Assembly: GCA_002281555.1 (NCBI GenBank)
Contig: NCGJ01000002.1
Location: 372,001 to 436,000, forward strand
Direction of reading: 5' to 3'
Length of the DNA stretch: 64,000 bases
Source: Hydrogenophilales bacterium 28-61-23
Lineage (GTDB): Bacteria; Pseudomonadota; Gammaproteobacteria; Burkholderiales; Thiobacillaceae
Every line of letters starts with the position of its first letter. The first letter of the stretch is position 1. The position numbers and the translations under genes are program-made. Of the stretch, positions 34,240 to 43,921 are shown piece by piece. Under the pieces are notes generated by a model that did no database searches, had not been told where the DNA came from, and saw nothing but the letters and a program-made list of their open reading frames with translations.

Positions 34240-37008
34240 ATGCATCTCCCTCGATATCACAGCCACAAAGCTATTGTCGTAGCGCTGGCCTTGACTCTGG
34301 CCGCGTGCGGCAAATCCCCGGAGGAACATTATCAACAGGCACAAGGACTAGAGCAGAAGGCCGACTACAAGGCCGCGGTTATCGAACTGAAGACCGTCCT
34401 GCAGAAACAACCCAACAATCGGGAAGCGCGTTTGCTGCTAGGCAGGGTTCTAGTTAAGAACGGAGCTTATGCGGAGGCCGAGAAAGAGCTGAGCAAGGCG
34501 CGCAGCTTGGGCGTTCCAGATGATCAGATCATCCCGGAATTGGCCAGGGTTTATGTCAGTCTGGGCGAACCCCAGAAAGCGCTGGATCTGGGCGTTCCAG
34601 CGACTGGCCTGAGCGCTCAGGCCCTCGCCAAGCTTCAAACCACACGGGCCGGGGCACAAATGACCCTCGGTAAACGGGCCGATGCGGAAAAATCCATAGT
34701 CGCGGCTATCCAAGCCGACCCCAAGCAACCCGAACTCCTGTTGATACGGGCAAAACTGGCTCTCATGGACAAGCAAAAGGACCAGGCCGGAAAGCTGATC
34801 GATGAGTCTCTCCAACAAGACCCCAAGTTTGTCGAGGCGCTCTACCTCAAGGCTGATCTGATTAAGTCGGAAAACAAGCCCGATGAGGCAATCAAGGTTT
34901 GCCAGCAGATTCTGACCATTGACCCATCCCAGTTCCGCGCCCATCTCGCAATTTCAAATTTGCTCTCGAGCAAGGGTGACATCGATGCTGCGGAAAAGGC
35001 CCTCCAGGCCGCCGAAAAATCCGCCGGTAATTCGCCCATGGTCAGATATGCCCGGGGCGTGTTTGAACTCCGGCGCGGCAAGCTCGACCAGGCCAGCAGC
35101 GCGCTGCTCGATGTGCTGCGTGTCATACCCGACCACTTGGCCACCGCCTTGGCTTATGCCATGGCGAGCTATGGTTTGGGAAACTACGAACAAAGCATCA
35201 AGTACACAAACAAGGTGCTCGCCGCGGAGCCGAACAACCTCATTGCCACCAAGATTCTCGCCGGCAACCTACTGAAAACAGGAGACGTCACGGGGGCGCT
35301 GAAAATAATTGATCCCTTGATGGCCAAGCACCCTGATGACGCCAGGGTACTGGCATTGGCCGGCGAGGCCCACCTCCAGACCAAGGATTACATCAAGGCC
35401 ATGGCCTACCTGGACAAGGCCGCCGAACTGGAGCCTGAGAACATCACGATCAAGACGCGTCGAGCGGCGGGGCACCTGGCCACGGGAGAAAACGACGAGG
35501 CCATGGCCGATCTGGAGCAAGCCGCCAGTCTTAGCGTCAAACCCGGCCAGGCGGATATGGCTCTGGTCATGCTGCGTTTGAAAGGCAAGCAATATGACAA
35601 GGCTCTCCAGGCCATTGCCAATCTAGAGAAGAAAATGCCCGACAATCCAGTCACCCACAACCTGCGCGCCGCCGCCCTGATGGGCAAACAGGATAGGGTC
35701 GGAGCACGCAAGGCCTTGGAACAGGCTATAGCTATCCAGCCCACTTTTTTCCCGGCTGTGACGAATCTGGCTCGCCTCGATATTCAGGAAAAGAAGTATG
35801 ACTCCGCGCGCAAGCGCTATGAGGAGGTTCTTGTAAAGGATAAAACCAACTTGGACGCCATGATGGCGTTGGCGGAAATGGCGGATGCCACCAAAAACGA
35901 CAAGGAAATGATCATGTGGCTGGAGAAGGCCGCGCAGTCAAATCCAGGCGCCATGCCTCCGCGGCTGATGCTGGTTCGCTACCATCTTGCCAAGAAAGAC
36001 CCCAGGAAGGCGCTGTCGTTGGCGAATGAAATGGTGAGTGCCAATCCAGGCCGCCTAGAAGCAATGGAAATGCTGGGCGCCGCACAATTGGCGAGCGGCG
36101 ATCAAGCCAATGCGATCTCAACCCTGGTCAAGGCCACGCAAATGGCCCCGCAATCGCCCGATGTCTTTTTCAGGCTCGGGCAGGTTCAACTGACCACACA
36201 ACACCAGGCAGATGCGCGCAAGAGCTTCGAAAAGGTGTTGTCCTTCAATGTGGAGCACCGCCAGGCGCTGGATACGCTCATTCAAATGGATTTGTCCGAC
36301 AAGAAACCCGACGCCGCGTTGAGCAGGGTGCGTCAGTTCCAGGCCAAATTCCCCAATTCACCTGTCGGCTACGATCGCGAAGGGGCCATCCTGATGTCCC
36401 AACGGCAGTACGCCCAATCGGTTAAGGCTTATGAGCAGGCCATCGCCCGTGGCGCGGACTCGGGAAGCGCGATCTCGCTGCATCGAGCCCTGGTCGCGGC
36501 GGGGGGTAACCAGGCTGCGGAGCTGAAGCTCTCAGCTTGGCTGAAAGCCCATCCCAAGGATATTGCCGTTCGTGCCTATGCCGCTGAATTCAGGATGATG
36601 GCTGGTCAGAATGCGGCCGCCATCGTCCTTTATGAAGATCTCCTGCGCCAGGCGCCGGAAAGCCCGGTCATGCTCAACAACTTGGCTGTGTTGTATCAGC
36701 GTGTGAAGGATAAACGCGCTCTAGCCACAGCGGAACAAGCCTATAAAAAGACCCCTGGACACCCGGCAACCCAGGATACCCTGGGCTGGATATTGCTTGA
36801 ACAGGGACAAGCGGCGCGCGCTGTCGAACTGCTGCGCAAGGCAATTGAAAAAGTCCCGAAGGCGGACAGTGTGCGTTACCACTATGCGGTGGCTTTGGCG
36901 CGCACCGGCAAACAACAACAGGCCAAAAATGAGCTTGATGCCCTGCTCAAAAGCAATCGTGCATTCCCCGAAATTGAAGAGGCCAAAGCCTTCTTCGCAA
37001 AAATGTGA
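34240..37008 (+). CDS. prsT: PEP-CTERM system TPR-repeat lipoprotein PrsT
   Basis: 922 residues; ATG 34240 has AGGTAAGGA upstream. Residues 1-22 are a lipoprotein signal with lipobox LAAC (Cys23). The rest is about 20 TPR-like units (EEHYQQAQGLEQKADYKAAV, REARLLLGRVLVKNGAYAEA, and later NNLAVLYQRVKDKRALATAE). This matches the PrsT family (TIGR02917), a large TPR lipoprotein found with exosortase A and its EPS genes. Its role is unknown; probably periplasmic scaffolding of EPS or protein export. Here it stands apart from any exosortase and is followed by two ABC permeases 100 bases on. +2 is Gly, allowing outer-membrane sorting. Confidence 0.92.
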   Translation: MHLPRYHSHKAIVVALALTLAACGKSPEEHYQQAQGLEQKADYKAAVIELKTVLQKQPNNREARLLLGRVLVKNGAYAEAEKELSKARSLGVPDDQIIPELARVYVSLGEPQKALDLGVPATGLSAQALAKLQTTRAGAQMTLGKRADAEKSIVAAIQADPKQPELLLIRAKLALMDKQKDQAGKLIDESLQQDPKFVEALYLKADLIKSENKPDEAIKVCQQILTIDPSQFRAHLAISNLLSSKGDIDAAEKALQAAEKSAGNSPMVRYARGVFELRRGKLDQASSALLDVLRVIPDHLATALAYAMASYGLGNYEQSIKYTNKVLAAEPNNLIATKILAGNLLKTGDVTGALKIIDPLMAKHPDDARVLALAGEAHLQTKDYIKAMAYLDKAAELEPENITIKTRRAAGHLATGENDEAMADLEQAASLSVKPGQADMALVMLRLKGKQYDKALQAIANLEKKMPDNPVTHNLRAAALMGKQDRVGARKALEQAIAIQPTFFPAVTNLARLDIQEKKYDSARKRYEEVLVKDKTNLDAMMALAEMADATKNDKEMIMWLEKAAQSNPGAMPPRLMLVRYHLAKKDPRKALSLANEMVSANPGRLEAMEMLGAAQLASGDQANAISTLVKATQMAPQSPDVFFRLGQVQLTTQHQADARKSFEKVLSFNVEHRQALDTLIQMDLSDKKPDAALSRVRQFQAKFPNSPVGYDREGAILMSQRQYAQSVKAYEQAIARGADSGSAISLHRALVAAGGNQAAELKLSAWLKAHPKDIAVRAYAAEFRMMAGQNAAAIVLYEDLLRQAPESPVMLNNLAVLYQRVKDKRALATAEQAYKKTPGHPATQDTLGWILLEQGQAARAVELLRKAIEKVPKADSVRYHYAVALARTGKQQQAKNELDALLKSNRAFPEIEEAKAFFAKM

Positions 37009-37110
37009 TCGGCCGGCTTATCCGACACGTGTAGCCGAAACATCAGTGCGAACGATTCATCCCTTGAGATTGGATCTATTGTGATGGGCACGGGCATTTT
37101 CACGGTGTAT

Positions 37111-38325
37111 ATGGTCGATCTTCGGCTCGCGCTACGTAACATCCTGCGACAACGCCGGCGCAGCGCCTTGGCTATCCTTGCGATTGGCTTCGGTGTCATC
37201 GCCATGATGCTTGCCGGCGGCTTTATCGAGTGGATTTTCTGGGCCGCAAGGGAGGGTACCGCGGTAACCCAGATCGGTCATATTCAGGTGGTCAAGCCAG
37301 GCTACTATGAGAATGGAAGGGCCGATCCTTTTGCCTATCTGTTGCCTCAACAAGCGCCCGCGCTCACTTCCCTGAAAAATACGCCCGGAGTCCGCTCGAT
37401 CACGCCTCGGCTGGATTTCAACGGACTCATAAGCCGCGGGGAGAACACGCTAACCTTCCTCGCGAAAGGGGTTGATCCCGTTGCGGATCCGGCGCTGCGT
37501 TACTTGATTATTCCTGATGGGCAGCGGCTTATGCCCGGCGATCCGGACGGCATCCTGATCGGTACTGGCTTGGCGACCAATCTGGGGGTCAAGGTGGGCG
37601 ACAAGGTTGTGCTCCTCTCAGGTACAAAAACAGGCGGCATCAACGCTGTCGAGGCAAGGATTCAGGGTCTGGCATCGACTTCCATGAAAGCCTATGACGA
37701 CTCCATGTTGTGGCTGCCCATAGCCATGGCGCGGCAATTGCTGCGTGTTTCCGGTGCCCATACCTGGGTTGTCTCCCTGCGGGATTCCAGCCTGACCGAG
37801 GCCGTGTTCGGCAAGTTGCAGACCGACCCCGCGCTAAAATCCTTTGAGATCACCCCTTGGACCAAACTAGCGGATTTCTACAATAAGACCGTCGAGTTGC
37901 TCACCCGACAGATCAATGTGGTCAAGCTGATCATCTCTACCATCATTCTACTCAGCATCAGCAACACCATGACTATGAGCGTCATGGAGCGGACAGTGGA
38001 GATCGGTACAGCCATGGCCTTGGGGGTTCGGCGAAGGCGCATCCTGGGCCTATTTCTGACCGAGGGCGCGCTACTGGGCGCCATTGGCGGGCTCTGCGGG
38101 GTGGCGATCGGATATCTCTTGGCCATGCTCATTTCCTATGTGGGTATTCCCATGCCGCCCTCGCCCGGCATGTCGCGGGGTTTCACCGCGGCCATCATCA
38201 TCACCCCCAGTATCGTCTGGCAGGCTCTGCTGCTTTCGGTGATGACCACCCTCATCGCCAGCGTCTACCCGGCCTGGCGGGCATCGAAACTGGTCATCGT
38301 CGACGCTTTGCGTCACAACCGCTGA
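37111..38325 (+). CDS. ABC transporter permease, LolC/E-MacB type (first)
   Basis: 404 residues from ATG 37111 (VDLRLALRNILRQRRRS is the usual family opening); ATG 37084 or GTG 37081 add about ten residues. One membrane helix near residues 20-42, a large periplasmic domain (45-260), then three helices (about 265-400) with SISNTMTMSVMERTVEIGTAMALGVRR, the FtsX-family signature that contacts the ATPase. LolCDE and MacB homologues extract or push lipids, lipoproteins or hydrophobic compounds away from the inner membrane. The partner permease follows 12 bases on; the likely ATPase is at 41086-41838 on the other strand. Confidence 0.88.
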   Translation: MVDLRLALRNILRQRRRSALAILAIGFGVIAMMLAGGFIEWIFWAAREGTAVTQIGHIQVVKPGYYENGRADPFAYLLPQQAPALTSLKNTPGVRSITPRLDFNGLISRGENTLTFLAKGVDPVADPALRYLIIPDGQRLMPGDPDGILIGTGLATNLGVKVGDKVVLLSGTKTGGINAVEARIQGLASTSMKAYDDSMLWLPIAMARQLLRVSGAHTWVVSLRDSSLTEAVFGKLQTDPALKSFEITPWTKLADFYNKTVELLTRQINVVKLIISTIILLSISNTMTMSVMERTVEIGTAMALGVRRRRILGLFLTEGALLGAIGGLCGVAIGYLLAMLISYVGIPMPPSPGMSRGFTAAIIITPSIVWQALLLSVMTTLIASVYPAWRASKLVIVDALRHNR

Positions 38326-38337
38326 GGAATACGGCAA

Positions 38338-39549
38338 ATGTGGAAGCTCGCCCTGCGCAATGTGTTTCGCCACAAGGGCCGCACGGCCATGACCCTGCTG
38401 GTCATCATCATTGGCGTGGTGGGGTTGATTTTGAGTGGCGGCTTCGTGCATGACATCTTCAAGCAGCTTGCGGAAGTGCTGATCCATTCGCAATCCGGTC
38501 ATCTGCAGGTCTCGCGCAACGGCTATTTTGCGAGCGGCACGCGTAGCCCGGAGAAATTTCTGATCGGCGACCCCGAACCGCTGCGAGCGGCGATCGCCGC
38601 CAAACCGGGTGTGCGGGATGTCATGGGTAGATTGTATTTCGCAGGCCTGCTCAACAATGGCCGCTCAGACCTGCCGATCCTTGGCGAAGGGGTCGAACCC
38701 GCGCGCGAGAGCAAGCTCGGCAGCAGTGTCGTCATCAAGCAGGGGCGCGCGCTCGAGGACAAGGACGCATACGGCATCATGATCGGTCATGGGCTGGCGC
38801 TTACCCTGAAACTCAAGCCCGGGGATTGGACGACGCTGGTGATCAACACGCCGGATGGCGCCCTCAACAGTCTGGAATTCCAGGTGGTCGGGGTGTTCCA
38901 GACCTTCTCCAAGGACTATGACGCGCGCGCCGTGCGCATCCCGCTGCCGGCGGCTCAGGAGCTTCTGGCCACACAGGGCGTCAATACCCTGGTGGTGTCA
39001 TTACAGCACACGCTGGATACCGGCCTGGTCGCGTCGGCGCTGGGCAAGCAGTTGGCCCCCGATGGACTGGAGGTGAAAACCTGGCTGGAACTCAATGAGT
39101 TCTATACACAGACAGTGGAAATGTACGACGCCCAGTTTGGGGTATTGCGCATCATCATTCTGCTCATGGTGCTGCTGAGTGTCGCCAATAGCGTCAACAT
39201 GAGCGTATTCGAGCGCGTCGGAGAATTTGGCACCATGATGGCTTTAGGCAATCGTGGTCGACGCATTTTTGCTTTGATCCTCATGGAGAACCTGATTATC
39301 GGTTTGATAGGTGCTTCGATAGGCGTTGCATTAGGCAGCCTGCTGGCCGTCGCGATTTCCGCCATCGGCATTCCGATGCCGCCACCGCCCAATTCCGATC
39401 TGCCCTACACCGCGCACATCCTGATCATCCCCTCGGTGATCGCGCTGGCTTTTGCGGTCGGGCTGATCGCCACGGTCGCTGCCTCGCTGCTACCGGCGCT
39501 GAGAGTACGGCGTATCCCTGTGGTGGATGCGCTGCGCCAGTCCATTTAG
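38338..39549 (+). CDS. ABC transporter permease, LolC/E-MacB type (second)
   Basis: 403 residues, same layout as the upstream permease but only moderately similar: helix 1 (TLLVIIIGVVGLILSGGF), periplasmic domain, and three C-terminal helices with SVANSVNMSVFERVGEFGTMMALGNRGRR. Two different FtsX-type permeases side by side indicate a heterodimer, as in LolCE. The gene ends 22 bases before the convergent barrel gene. The substrate is not shown by the sequence; the neighbouring LolA-like protein and barrel suggest an envelope-spanning lipid or lipoprotein route. Confidence 0.88.
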   Translation: MWKLALRNVFRHKGRTAMTLLVIIIGVVGLILSGGFVHDIFKQLAEVLIHSQSGHLQVSRNGYFASGTRSPEKFLIGDPEPLRAAIAAKPGVRDVMGRLYFAGLLNNGRSDLPILGEGVEPARESKLGSSVVIKQGRALEDKDAYGIMIGHGLALTLKLKPGDWTTLVINTPDGALNSLEFQVVGVFQTFSKDYDARAVRIPLPAAQELLATQGVNTLVVSLQHTLDTGLVASALGKQLAPDGLEVKTWLELNEFYTQTVEMYDAQFGVLRIIILLMVLLSVANSVNMSVFERVGEFGTMMALGNRGRRIFALILMENLIIGLIGASIGVALGSLLAVAISAIGIPMPPPPNSDLPYTAHILIIPSVIALAFAVGLIATVAASLLPALRVRRIPVVDALRQSI

Positions 39550-39571
39550 ACAACGGACGCCGAATCGGGCG

Positions 39572-41089
39572 TCAGAAGTCATGACGCAATTCCGCATAGA
39601 TTCGATCCCGGCCATTGAATTGGCCAAACAAACCTGTTGGCGGGCCATGAAACACATCCGCGCCCAGGCTGAGTTTCCAATTGGGCTGGAATGCCCAACC
39701 CAGCCTGGGCCGCAGTAGCCAATCTGTGCGGTTCAGGCTGCTGATCAACAAGGCTTCGGCCTCCCAGCCACGACCGAATTTGTGGTTGATCAACAGGGAG
39801 GCGCCATTTTCGTGCTGTTCCGGGATGATATGGGGATTGTGGTCAAGATAGATGCGCTGGAACAGCTGGGTATTGATCCGGGTATCGCTGGCCAGATTGA
39901 AATCAAAACCCAATACCCAGTCCACGGTGTCTTGAACGGCCACACCGTCCGGATCGGTGATATCGGTAACACTGTATTTGCGGCCGTCGGTATAAATGAC
40001 CTCGCCCTTGAGCACGAAGGGACCCATGTCCTTGGCCAGCGTCCCGCCTGTCTGCCAGATCCGGTCGTGGCGGGGGCGGTAGACAAAGGTCGGGCCGGCG
40101 ACGATATCCCGGTAGAAGGTGGCCATGGAATCCGTACTGCGGTAATAGAAGCCTGCCACATCCCAACCATTGATCAGCTTCGAAAAGCGTGCGCCGTAAT
40201 TGGTATTGTCCAGGCCGATGCCGGGCTTGGACTCGGAAGCGAAAGCAGCTGTCACGCCCGGCGGCGTTGGTGGATATGGATAGAACTCGGCACCGGGCTT
40301 GCCGATCCGGTCATAGCTAGGCAAGGGTATCCAGATCAGCTCGGCGTGGAAATCATCGCTGAAATATTCGGCCCGCGCCGCCCATTGGGGAATGCGCAGG
40401 GTTTGAAAGTCGGGCAGAACGAACTCGCGCAAATCCTTGGCCGAAACCACATCGGCGAAGAACAACCCAACCATCTCGCCCCACACCACATGTTGTCGGC
40501 CAACCCGCCAATCCAAAGCGCCGGTCGTGAAATCCAGATAGGTCTCGCGCAGTTCCAATTCGGCGCGCTGGTCATCGCGCACCGCCTTGGAGTAATAATC
40601 GGTCAGGTCGTAGACCAGGTTGTAATTTATACGTCCGCTTATCTTCCAGCGCATGCCCTGGGAAAAGCCGCCCGATTTGCCCAATTCCAGGCGCCCCATC
40701 ATCTTGGACCAGTGCTCTGGATCGGAGTAACTGTATGCCAGCTCCGTCTGCATGAAACCTCGCCAGGATGGTGGAGGGGCTTCCTCTTTAATTTTAAGGA
40801 GGGGCATGTCTGCGTCTGCCAGAAGCGCGTCCCTGGATCCCGCCAAATCATCCCGTTTGGCGACACCTGTTTCGGTCTCCTTGCCATCCTTTGGCTCCAG
40901 CGCGAAAAGATCGTCCTTCGATGCTGGCAAGCCGTCGTTCGCCTTCGATACGGGCTTGCCCGCGGATTCCTTGGCGGGTTCGATATCGAACAGGGCATCC
41001 TTGCTCACTGGTGCTTCGTCCGCCTTGACATCCTGAACAAGCCAGCTCCCGGCAAAACAGCAGATCGCAACCAATAATTTTGTATTCAT
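39572..41089 (-). CDS. Outer-membrane beta-barrel protein, DUF1302-like
   Basis: 505 residues. Signal peptide 1-23 (ends VKA), then an acidic/Lys linker with three copies of a short motif (SKDALFDIEP, SKDDLFALEP, SRDALLAD), then a barrel from about residue 105 ending in Phe (LRHDF), the outer-membrane insertion signal. LDWRVGRQHVVWGEMVGLFFAD and SAKDLREFVLPDF match DUF1302 proteins, which accompany lipid exporters of the RND/LolA type. It overlaps the ATPase gene (ATGA), so both are made together. Likely the outer-membrane end of the transport route; channel activity is not shown. Confidence 0.8.
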   Translation of the reverse strand: MNTKLLVAICCFAGSWLVQDVKADEAPVSKDALFDIEPAKESAGKPVSKANDGLPASKDDLFALEPKDGKETETGVAKRDDLAGSRDALLADADMPLLKIKEEAPPPSWRGFMQTELAYSYSDPEHWSKMMGRLELGKSGGFSQGMRWKISGRINYNLVYDLTDYYSKAVRDDQRAELELRETYLDFTTGALDWRVGRQHVVWGEMVGLFFADVVSAKDLREFVLPDFQTLRIPQWAARAEYFSDDFHAELIWIPLPSYDRIGKPGAEFYPYPPTPPGVTAAFASESKPGIGLDNTNYGARFSKLINGWDVAGFYYRSTDSMATFYRDIVAGPTFVYRPRHDRIWQTGGTLAKDMGPFVLKGEVIYTDGRKYSVTDITDPDGVAVQDTVDWVLGFDFNLASDTRINTQLFQRIYLDHNPHIIPEQHENGASLLINHKFGRGWEAEALLISSLNRTDWLLRPRLGWAFQPNWKLSLGADVFHGPPTGLFGQFNGRDRIYAELRHDF

Positions 41090-41838
41090 GCCGCCTCCCC
41101 TTGTGTTTTGACGGAACTGGACGGCGGCCTGACCGACTTCCAGTGATCGCTAACCTTCACCCCCAGCATGGCGACGCGCCCATCCTCAATGCGGATAAGG
41201 CGGTCGGCCATGGCCATCACGCGTCGGTCGTGGGTGGAGAAGATGAAGGTCGTGCCGTAATGACGGTTGATGTCCTTCATCAGCGCCAGAATGCTCGATC
41301 CGGTCTTGCTATCCAAGTTCGCGGTGGGCTCGTCGGCCAACACGATGCGCGGCTTGATCGCCAAGGCGCGGGCAATGGCCACGCGTTGGCGCTGGCCTCC
41401 GCTAAGCTGGTTGGGTTTGTTATCGGCGTATTTTTCCAGTCCCACCACGGACAGGAATTTGGCCACCCGCTTGCGCCGTTCTTCACGACTCACCTCGGGC
41501 AGATGCAGCAGGGGGTATTCCACGTTTTCGGAAGCTGTCAGCACAGGGAAAAGATTGAAGTTTTGAAAGATGAATCCGGTGGTGCGCGCGCGCAAATCGG
41601 CGAGGGTATCGGGTGAGCGCCCGGTGACCTCGACATCGTCTATGTACACCTTGCCTTGGGTCGGGTTATCGATGCAACCGATGATGTTGAGCAGTGTGGT
41701 CTTGCCGCTGCCGGAGGGGCCGGCGATGGCCAGGAACACGCCTTCTTCGAAAGAGAGTGTGATATCGTCCAACGCGGTAATCGTCTGTTCCCCAAGCTGG
41801 TACTTCTTGGTCACCCCTTCCACTCGCACCAAACTCAT
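41086..41838 (-). CDS. ABC transporter ATP-binding protein, LolD-like
   Basis: 250 residues from ATG 41838 (GGGAG 7 bases upstream). Walker A GPSGSGKTTLLN, Q-loop FIFQNFNLFPVLTA, signature LSGGQRQRVAIARALA, Walker B IVLADEPTANLDS and H-loop STHDRR are intact. The close match to LolD/MacB ATPases, and the absence of another ATPase, make it the motor for the two permeases at 37.1-39.5 kb. It is transcribed in the opposite direction, with the barrel gene downstream, and its start is only 36 bases from the divergent LolA-like gene. Confidence 0.93.
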   Translation of the reverse strand: MSLVRVEGVTKKYQLGEQTITALDDITLSFEEGVFLAIAGPSGSGKTTLLNIIGCIDNPTQGKVYIDDVEVTGRSPDTLADLRARTTGFIFQNFNLFPVLTASENVEYPLLHLPEVSREERRKRVAKFLSVVGLEKYADNKPNQLSGGQRQRVAIARALAIKPRIVLADEPTANLDSKTGSSILALMKDINRHYGTTFIFSTHDRRVMAMADRLIRIEDGRVAMLGVKVSDHWKSVRPPSSSVKTQGEAA

Positions 41839-41874
41839 GGGTGTTCTCCCGCAGCGCCGCAAATTGACAGAGAG

Positions 41875-42660
41875 ATGGCTAATATGTCCATGACGACTCT
41901 TCCTTTCATTCGCCGTGTATCCGCTTGTATTGTCTGCGCATTACTCGCCTGCGGCCCAGCCTGGGCAGGTACCTTGCAAGAAGATGATTCGCGTGCCCGG
42001 AACATCCTTGAGAAGGCCGATGAAATCCGCTTCCCGTCTGAGGGCTTCCAGGTGGATGTTAACATCGACAGCGCTACAGCCGATGGCAACGTGGAGAAAC
42101 GGAAATACCGGATCCTATCGAAAGGCAATGAAAGCACCGTTGTCATGGTGCTGGAGCCGGCTTCCGAGCGAGGCCAGATTATGCTCATGAAAGGCCGAGA
42201 TCTCTGGGTCTTCATGCCCAACGTCTCGCAACCGATTCGACTCGGTTTAGCTCAGCGGTTGACCGGTCAGGTTGCCAATGGCGATTTGGCGCGCGCCAAT
42301 TTCTCCGGCGACTACACCCCGCGCCTGCTGCGTAGCGAAACAATCAGTGGTCAAGAACACTATGTGCTGGAACTGCTGGCCATCGACCGAAGCGTAACCT
42401 ACCACCGGGTACTGCTCTGGGTGAACAAAGCCAACTACCGACCGCACAAGGCGGAGTTTTATTCCCTATCCAACCGCCTGATGAAAACCTGCAGCTACGA
42501 GGGCTACGAATCCATGGCTGGCCTGCGCCGCCCAACCAAGTTGGTCATGGAGGATGCACTAAGGGCCGGAGAGCACTCGGTGCTCGATTACCAGAGCATG
42601 AAATTACGCGACCTGCCGGACAAGATATTTACCAAGGACTATCTCAAGAAGCTGCAGTGA
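41875..42660 (+). CDS. Periplasmic LolA-like (outer membrane lipoprotein-sorting) protein
   Basis: 261 residues from ATG 41875 (alternatives 41884 and 41890 fit the same frame). A signal peptide ends ACGPAWA at about residue 32. The mature part matches the COG2834/LolA-like group: EKADEIRFPSEGF, a run of antiparallel strands, KGRDLWVFMPNVSQPIRLG and YHRVLLWVNKANYRPHKAEFY. Such proteins have a LolA-type hydrophobic cradle and occur with lipid exporters and DUF1302 barrels. It starts the plus-strand set LolA-like, glycosyltransferase, GMC oxidoreductase. Probably ferries a lipid or lipoprotein across the periplasm. Confidence 0.85.
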   Translation: MANMSMTTLPFIRRVSACIVCALLACGPAWAGTLQEDDSRARNILEKADEIRFPSEGFQVDVNIDSATADGNVEKRKYRILSKGNESTVVMVLEPASERGQIMLMKGRDLWVFMPNVSQPIRLGLAQRLTGQVANGDLARANFSGDYTPRLLRSETISGQEHYVLELLAIDRSVTYHRVLLWVNKANYRPHKAEFYSLSNRLMKTCSYEGYESMAGLRRPTKLVMEDALRAGEHSVLDYQSMKLRDLPDKIFTKDYLKKLQ

Positions 42661-42703
42661 CTGTCCGCCAGACCTCCCAAGCACAGGCCCTGTGGATGAG
42701 CGC

Positions 42704-43921
42704 ATGACCCCCCGTCCCACGATTCTTTTCATGGCCGATGCCGTCACTCTGGCCCACTTGGCGCGGCCGATAGCGCTTGCGCAAGGCCTGGATAAAACCA
42801 AATTCAATGTGGTCCTGGCCTGCGACCCGCGGCACCAGAAATTCCTCGATGGCCTGCCCTTCCCGATACGCGCCATCAAAACTCAGAGCAGTGATAAGTT
42901 TCTGCGCGCGGCGGCGCATGGCAGCCCTCTCTACGACACCCGGACTCTGCGCGACTATACGCGCGAGGATTTGTCCTTGTTGGAGGATATTCGGCCTGCG
43001 GCGGTCGTGGGCGACCACCGACTGTCCTTGGCGGTCAGTGCCAGGGTTGCCAAGGTTCCCTACCTGGGCATCACCAATGCCTACTGGAGTCCATACGCCG
43101 ATTCGTTCACACCCTTGCCGGAGTTGCCGATAAACCGGTGGTTGGGTATCAAGGCTGCACAATCCATATTCAACCTGGTCTGGCCGATGGCCGCCGCCTA
43201 CCATTCCTTGCCCCTGAATCGAGTGCGGCGCGACTATGGGCTGCCCGGTTTGGGCTGGGATTGGCGCCACCCCTATACGGACGCCGACCGCACCCTCTAT
43301 GCCGATGCCCGTGAACTGGTGCCGACTCGGGGGCTGCCCGCCACCCATGCCTATCTGGGATATATCGCATGGTCGCCCCCGGTTGACCTGCCGCCTTGGT
43401 GGCAAGAACTGCCCACAGACCGCCCTGTGATCTATGCCACCCTGGGCAGTTCAGGCCATCCCGGACTGCTCGATATGGTGTTGCAAGCCCTGGCCGACTT
43501 GCCCGTCACCGTGATTGCAACAACCGCGGGCAAGGCGACGCTGGGTACATTGCCAAGCAATGTGTATGTGATCGACTACGCGCCCGGTGACAAGCTGGCG
43601 GCGCGGGCCGACCTGATGATCTGCAACGGTGGCAGCCTGACCGTCTATCAGGCACTGGCGGCCGGGAAGCCTTTGATCGGGATTCCGGCGCACATGGATC
43701 AACATCTGAGCATGCATTACGTGGTAAAGGCGGGGGTTGGCGTACTAGTGCGCAGTGAACAAATGAACAGCCAAACGTTGCGCGCCGCAGTGCAACGGCT
43801 GCTGTCGGACGACGACGCGCGTGACCGGGCTCGGTCCCTGGCGCGATCGATTTCCGCTTACGCCCCCGCGCAACGTTTGAGCGAAATCCTGGAGGAAGTG
43901 ACCGCACATGTCGCGCGCTGA
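42704..43921 (+). CDS. GT1-family glycosyltransferase
   Basis: 405 residues from ATG 42704; GTG 42692 adds four. GT-B fold: N-terminal acceptor domain (FMADAVTLAHLARPIALAQG) and C-terminal nucleotide-sugar domain with YATLGSSGHP and the UGT-like signature CNGGSLTVYQALAAGKP followed by IPAHMDQHLSM. Enzymes of this group put sugars on lipids, carotenoids, macrolides or sterol-like acceptors. No signal peptide. It overlaps the GMC gene by 14 bases, so glycosylation and oxidation probably act on one product. Neither the sugar nor the acceptor can be told from the sequence. Confidence 0.88.
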   Translation: MTPRPTILFMADAVTLAHLARPIALAQGLDKTKFNVVLACDPRHQKFLDGLPFPIRAIKTQSSDKFLRAAAHGSPLYDTRTLRDYTREDLSLLEDIRPAAVVGDHRLSLAVSARVAKVPYLGITNAYWSPYADSFTPLPELPINRWLGIKAAQSIFNLVWPMAAAYHSLPLNRVRRDYGLPGLGWDWRHPYTDADRTLYADARELVPTRGLPATHAYLGYIAWSPPVDLPPWWQELPTDRPVIYATLGSSGHPGLLDMVLQALADLPVTVIATTAGKATLGTLPSNVYVIDYAPGDKLAARADLMICNGGSLTVYQALAAGKPLIGIPAHMDQHLSMHYVVKAGVGVLVRSEQMNSQTLRAAVQRLLSDDDARDRARSLARSISAYAPAQRLSEILEEVTAHVAR

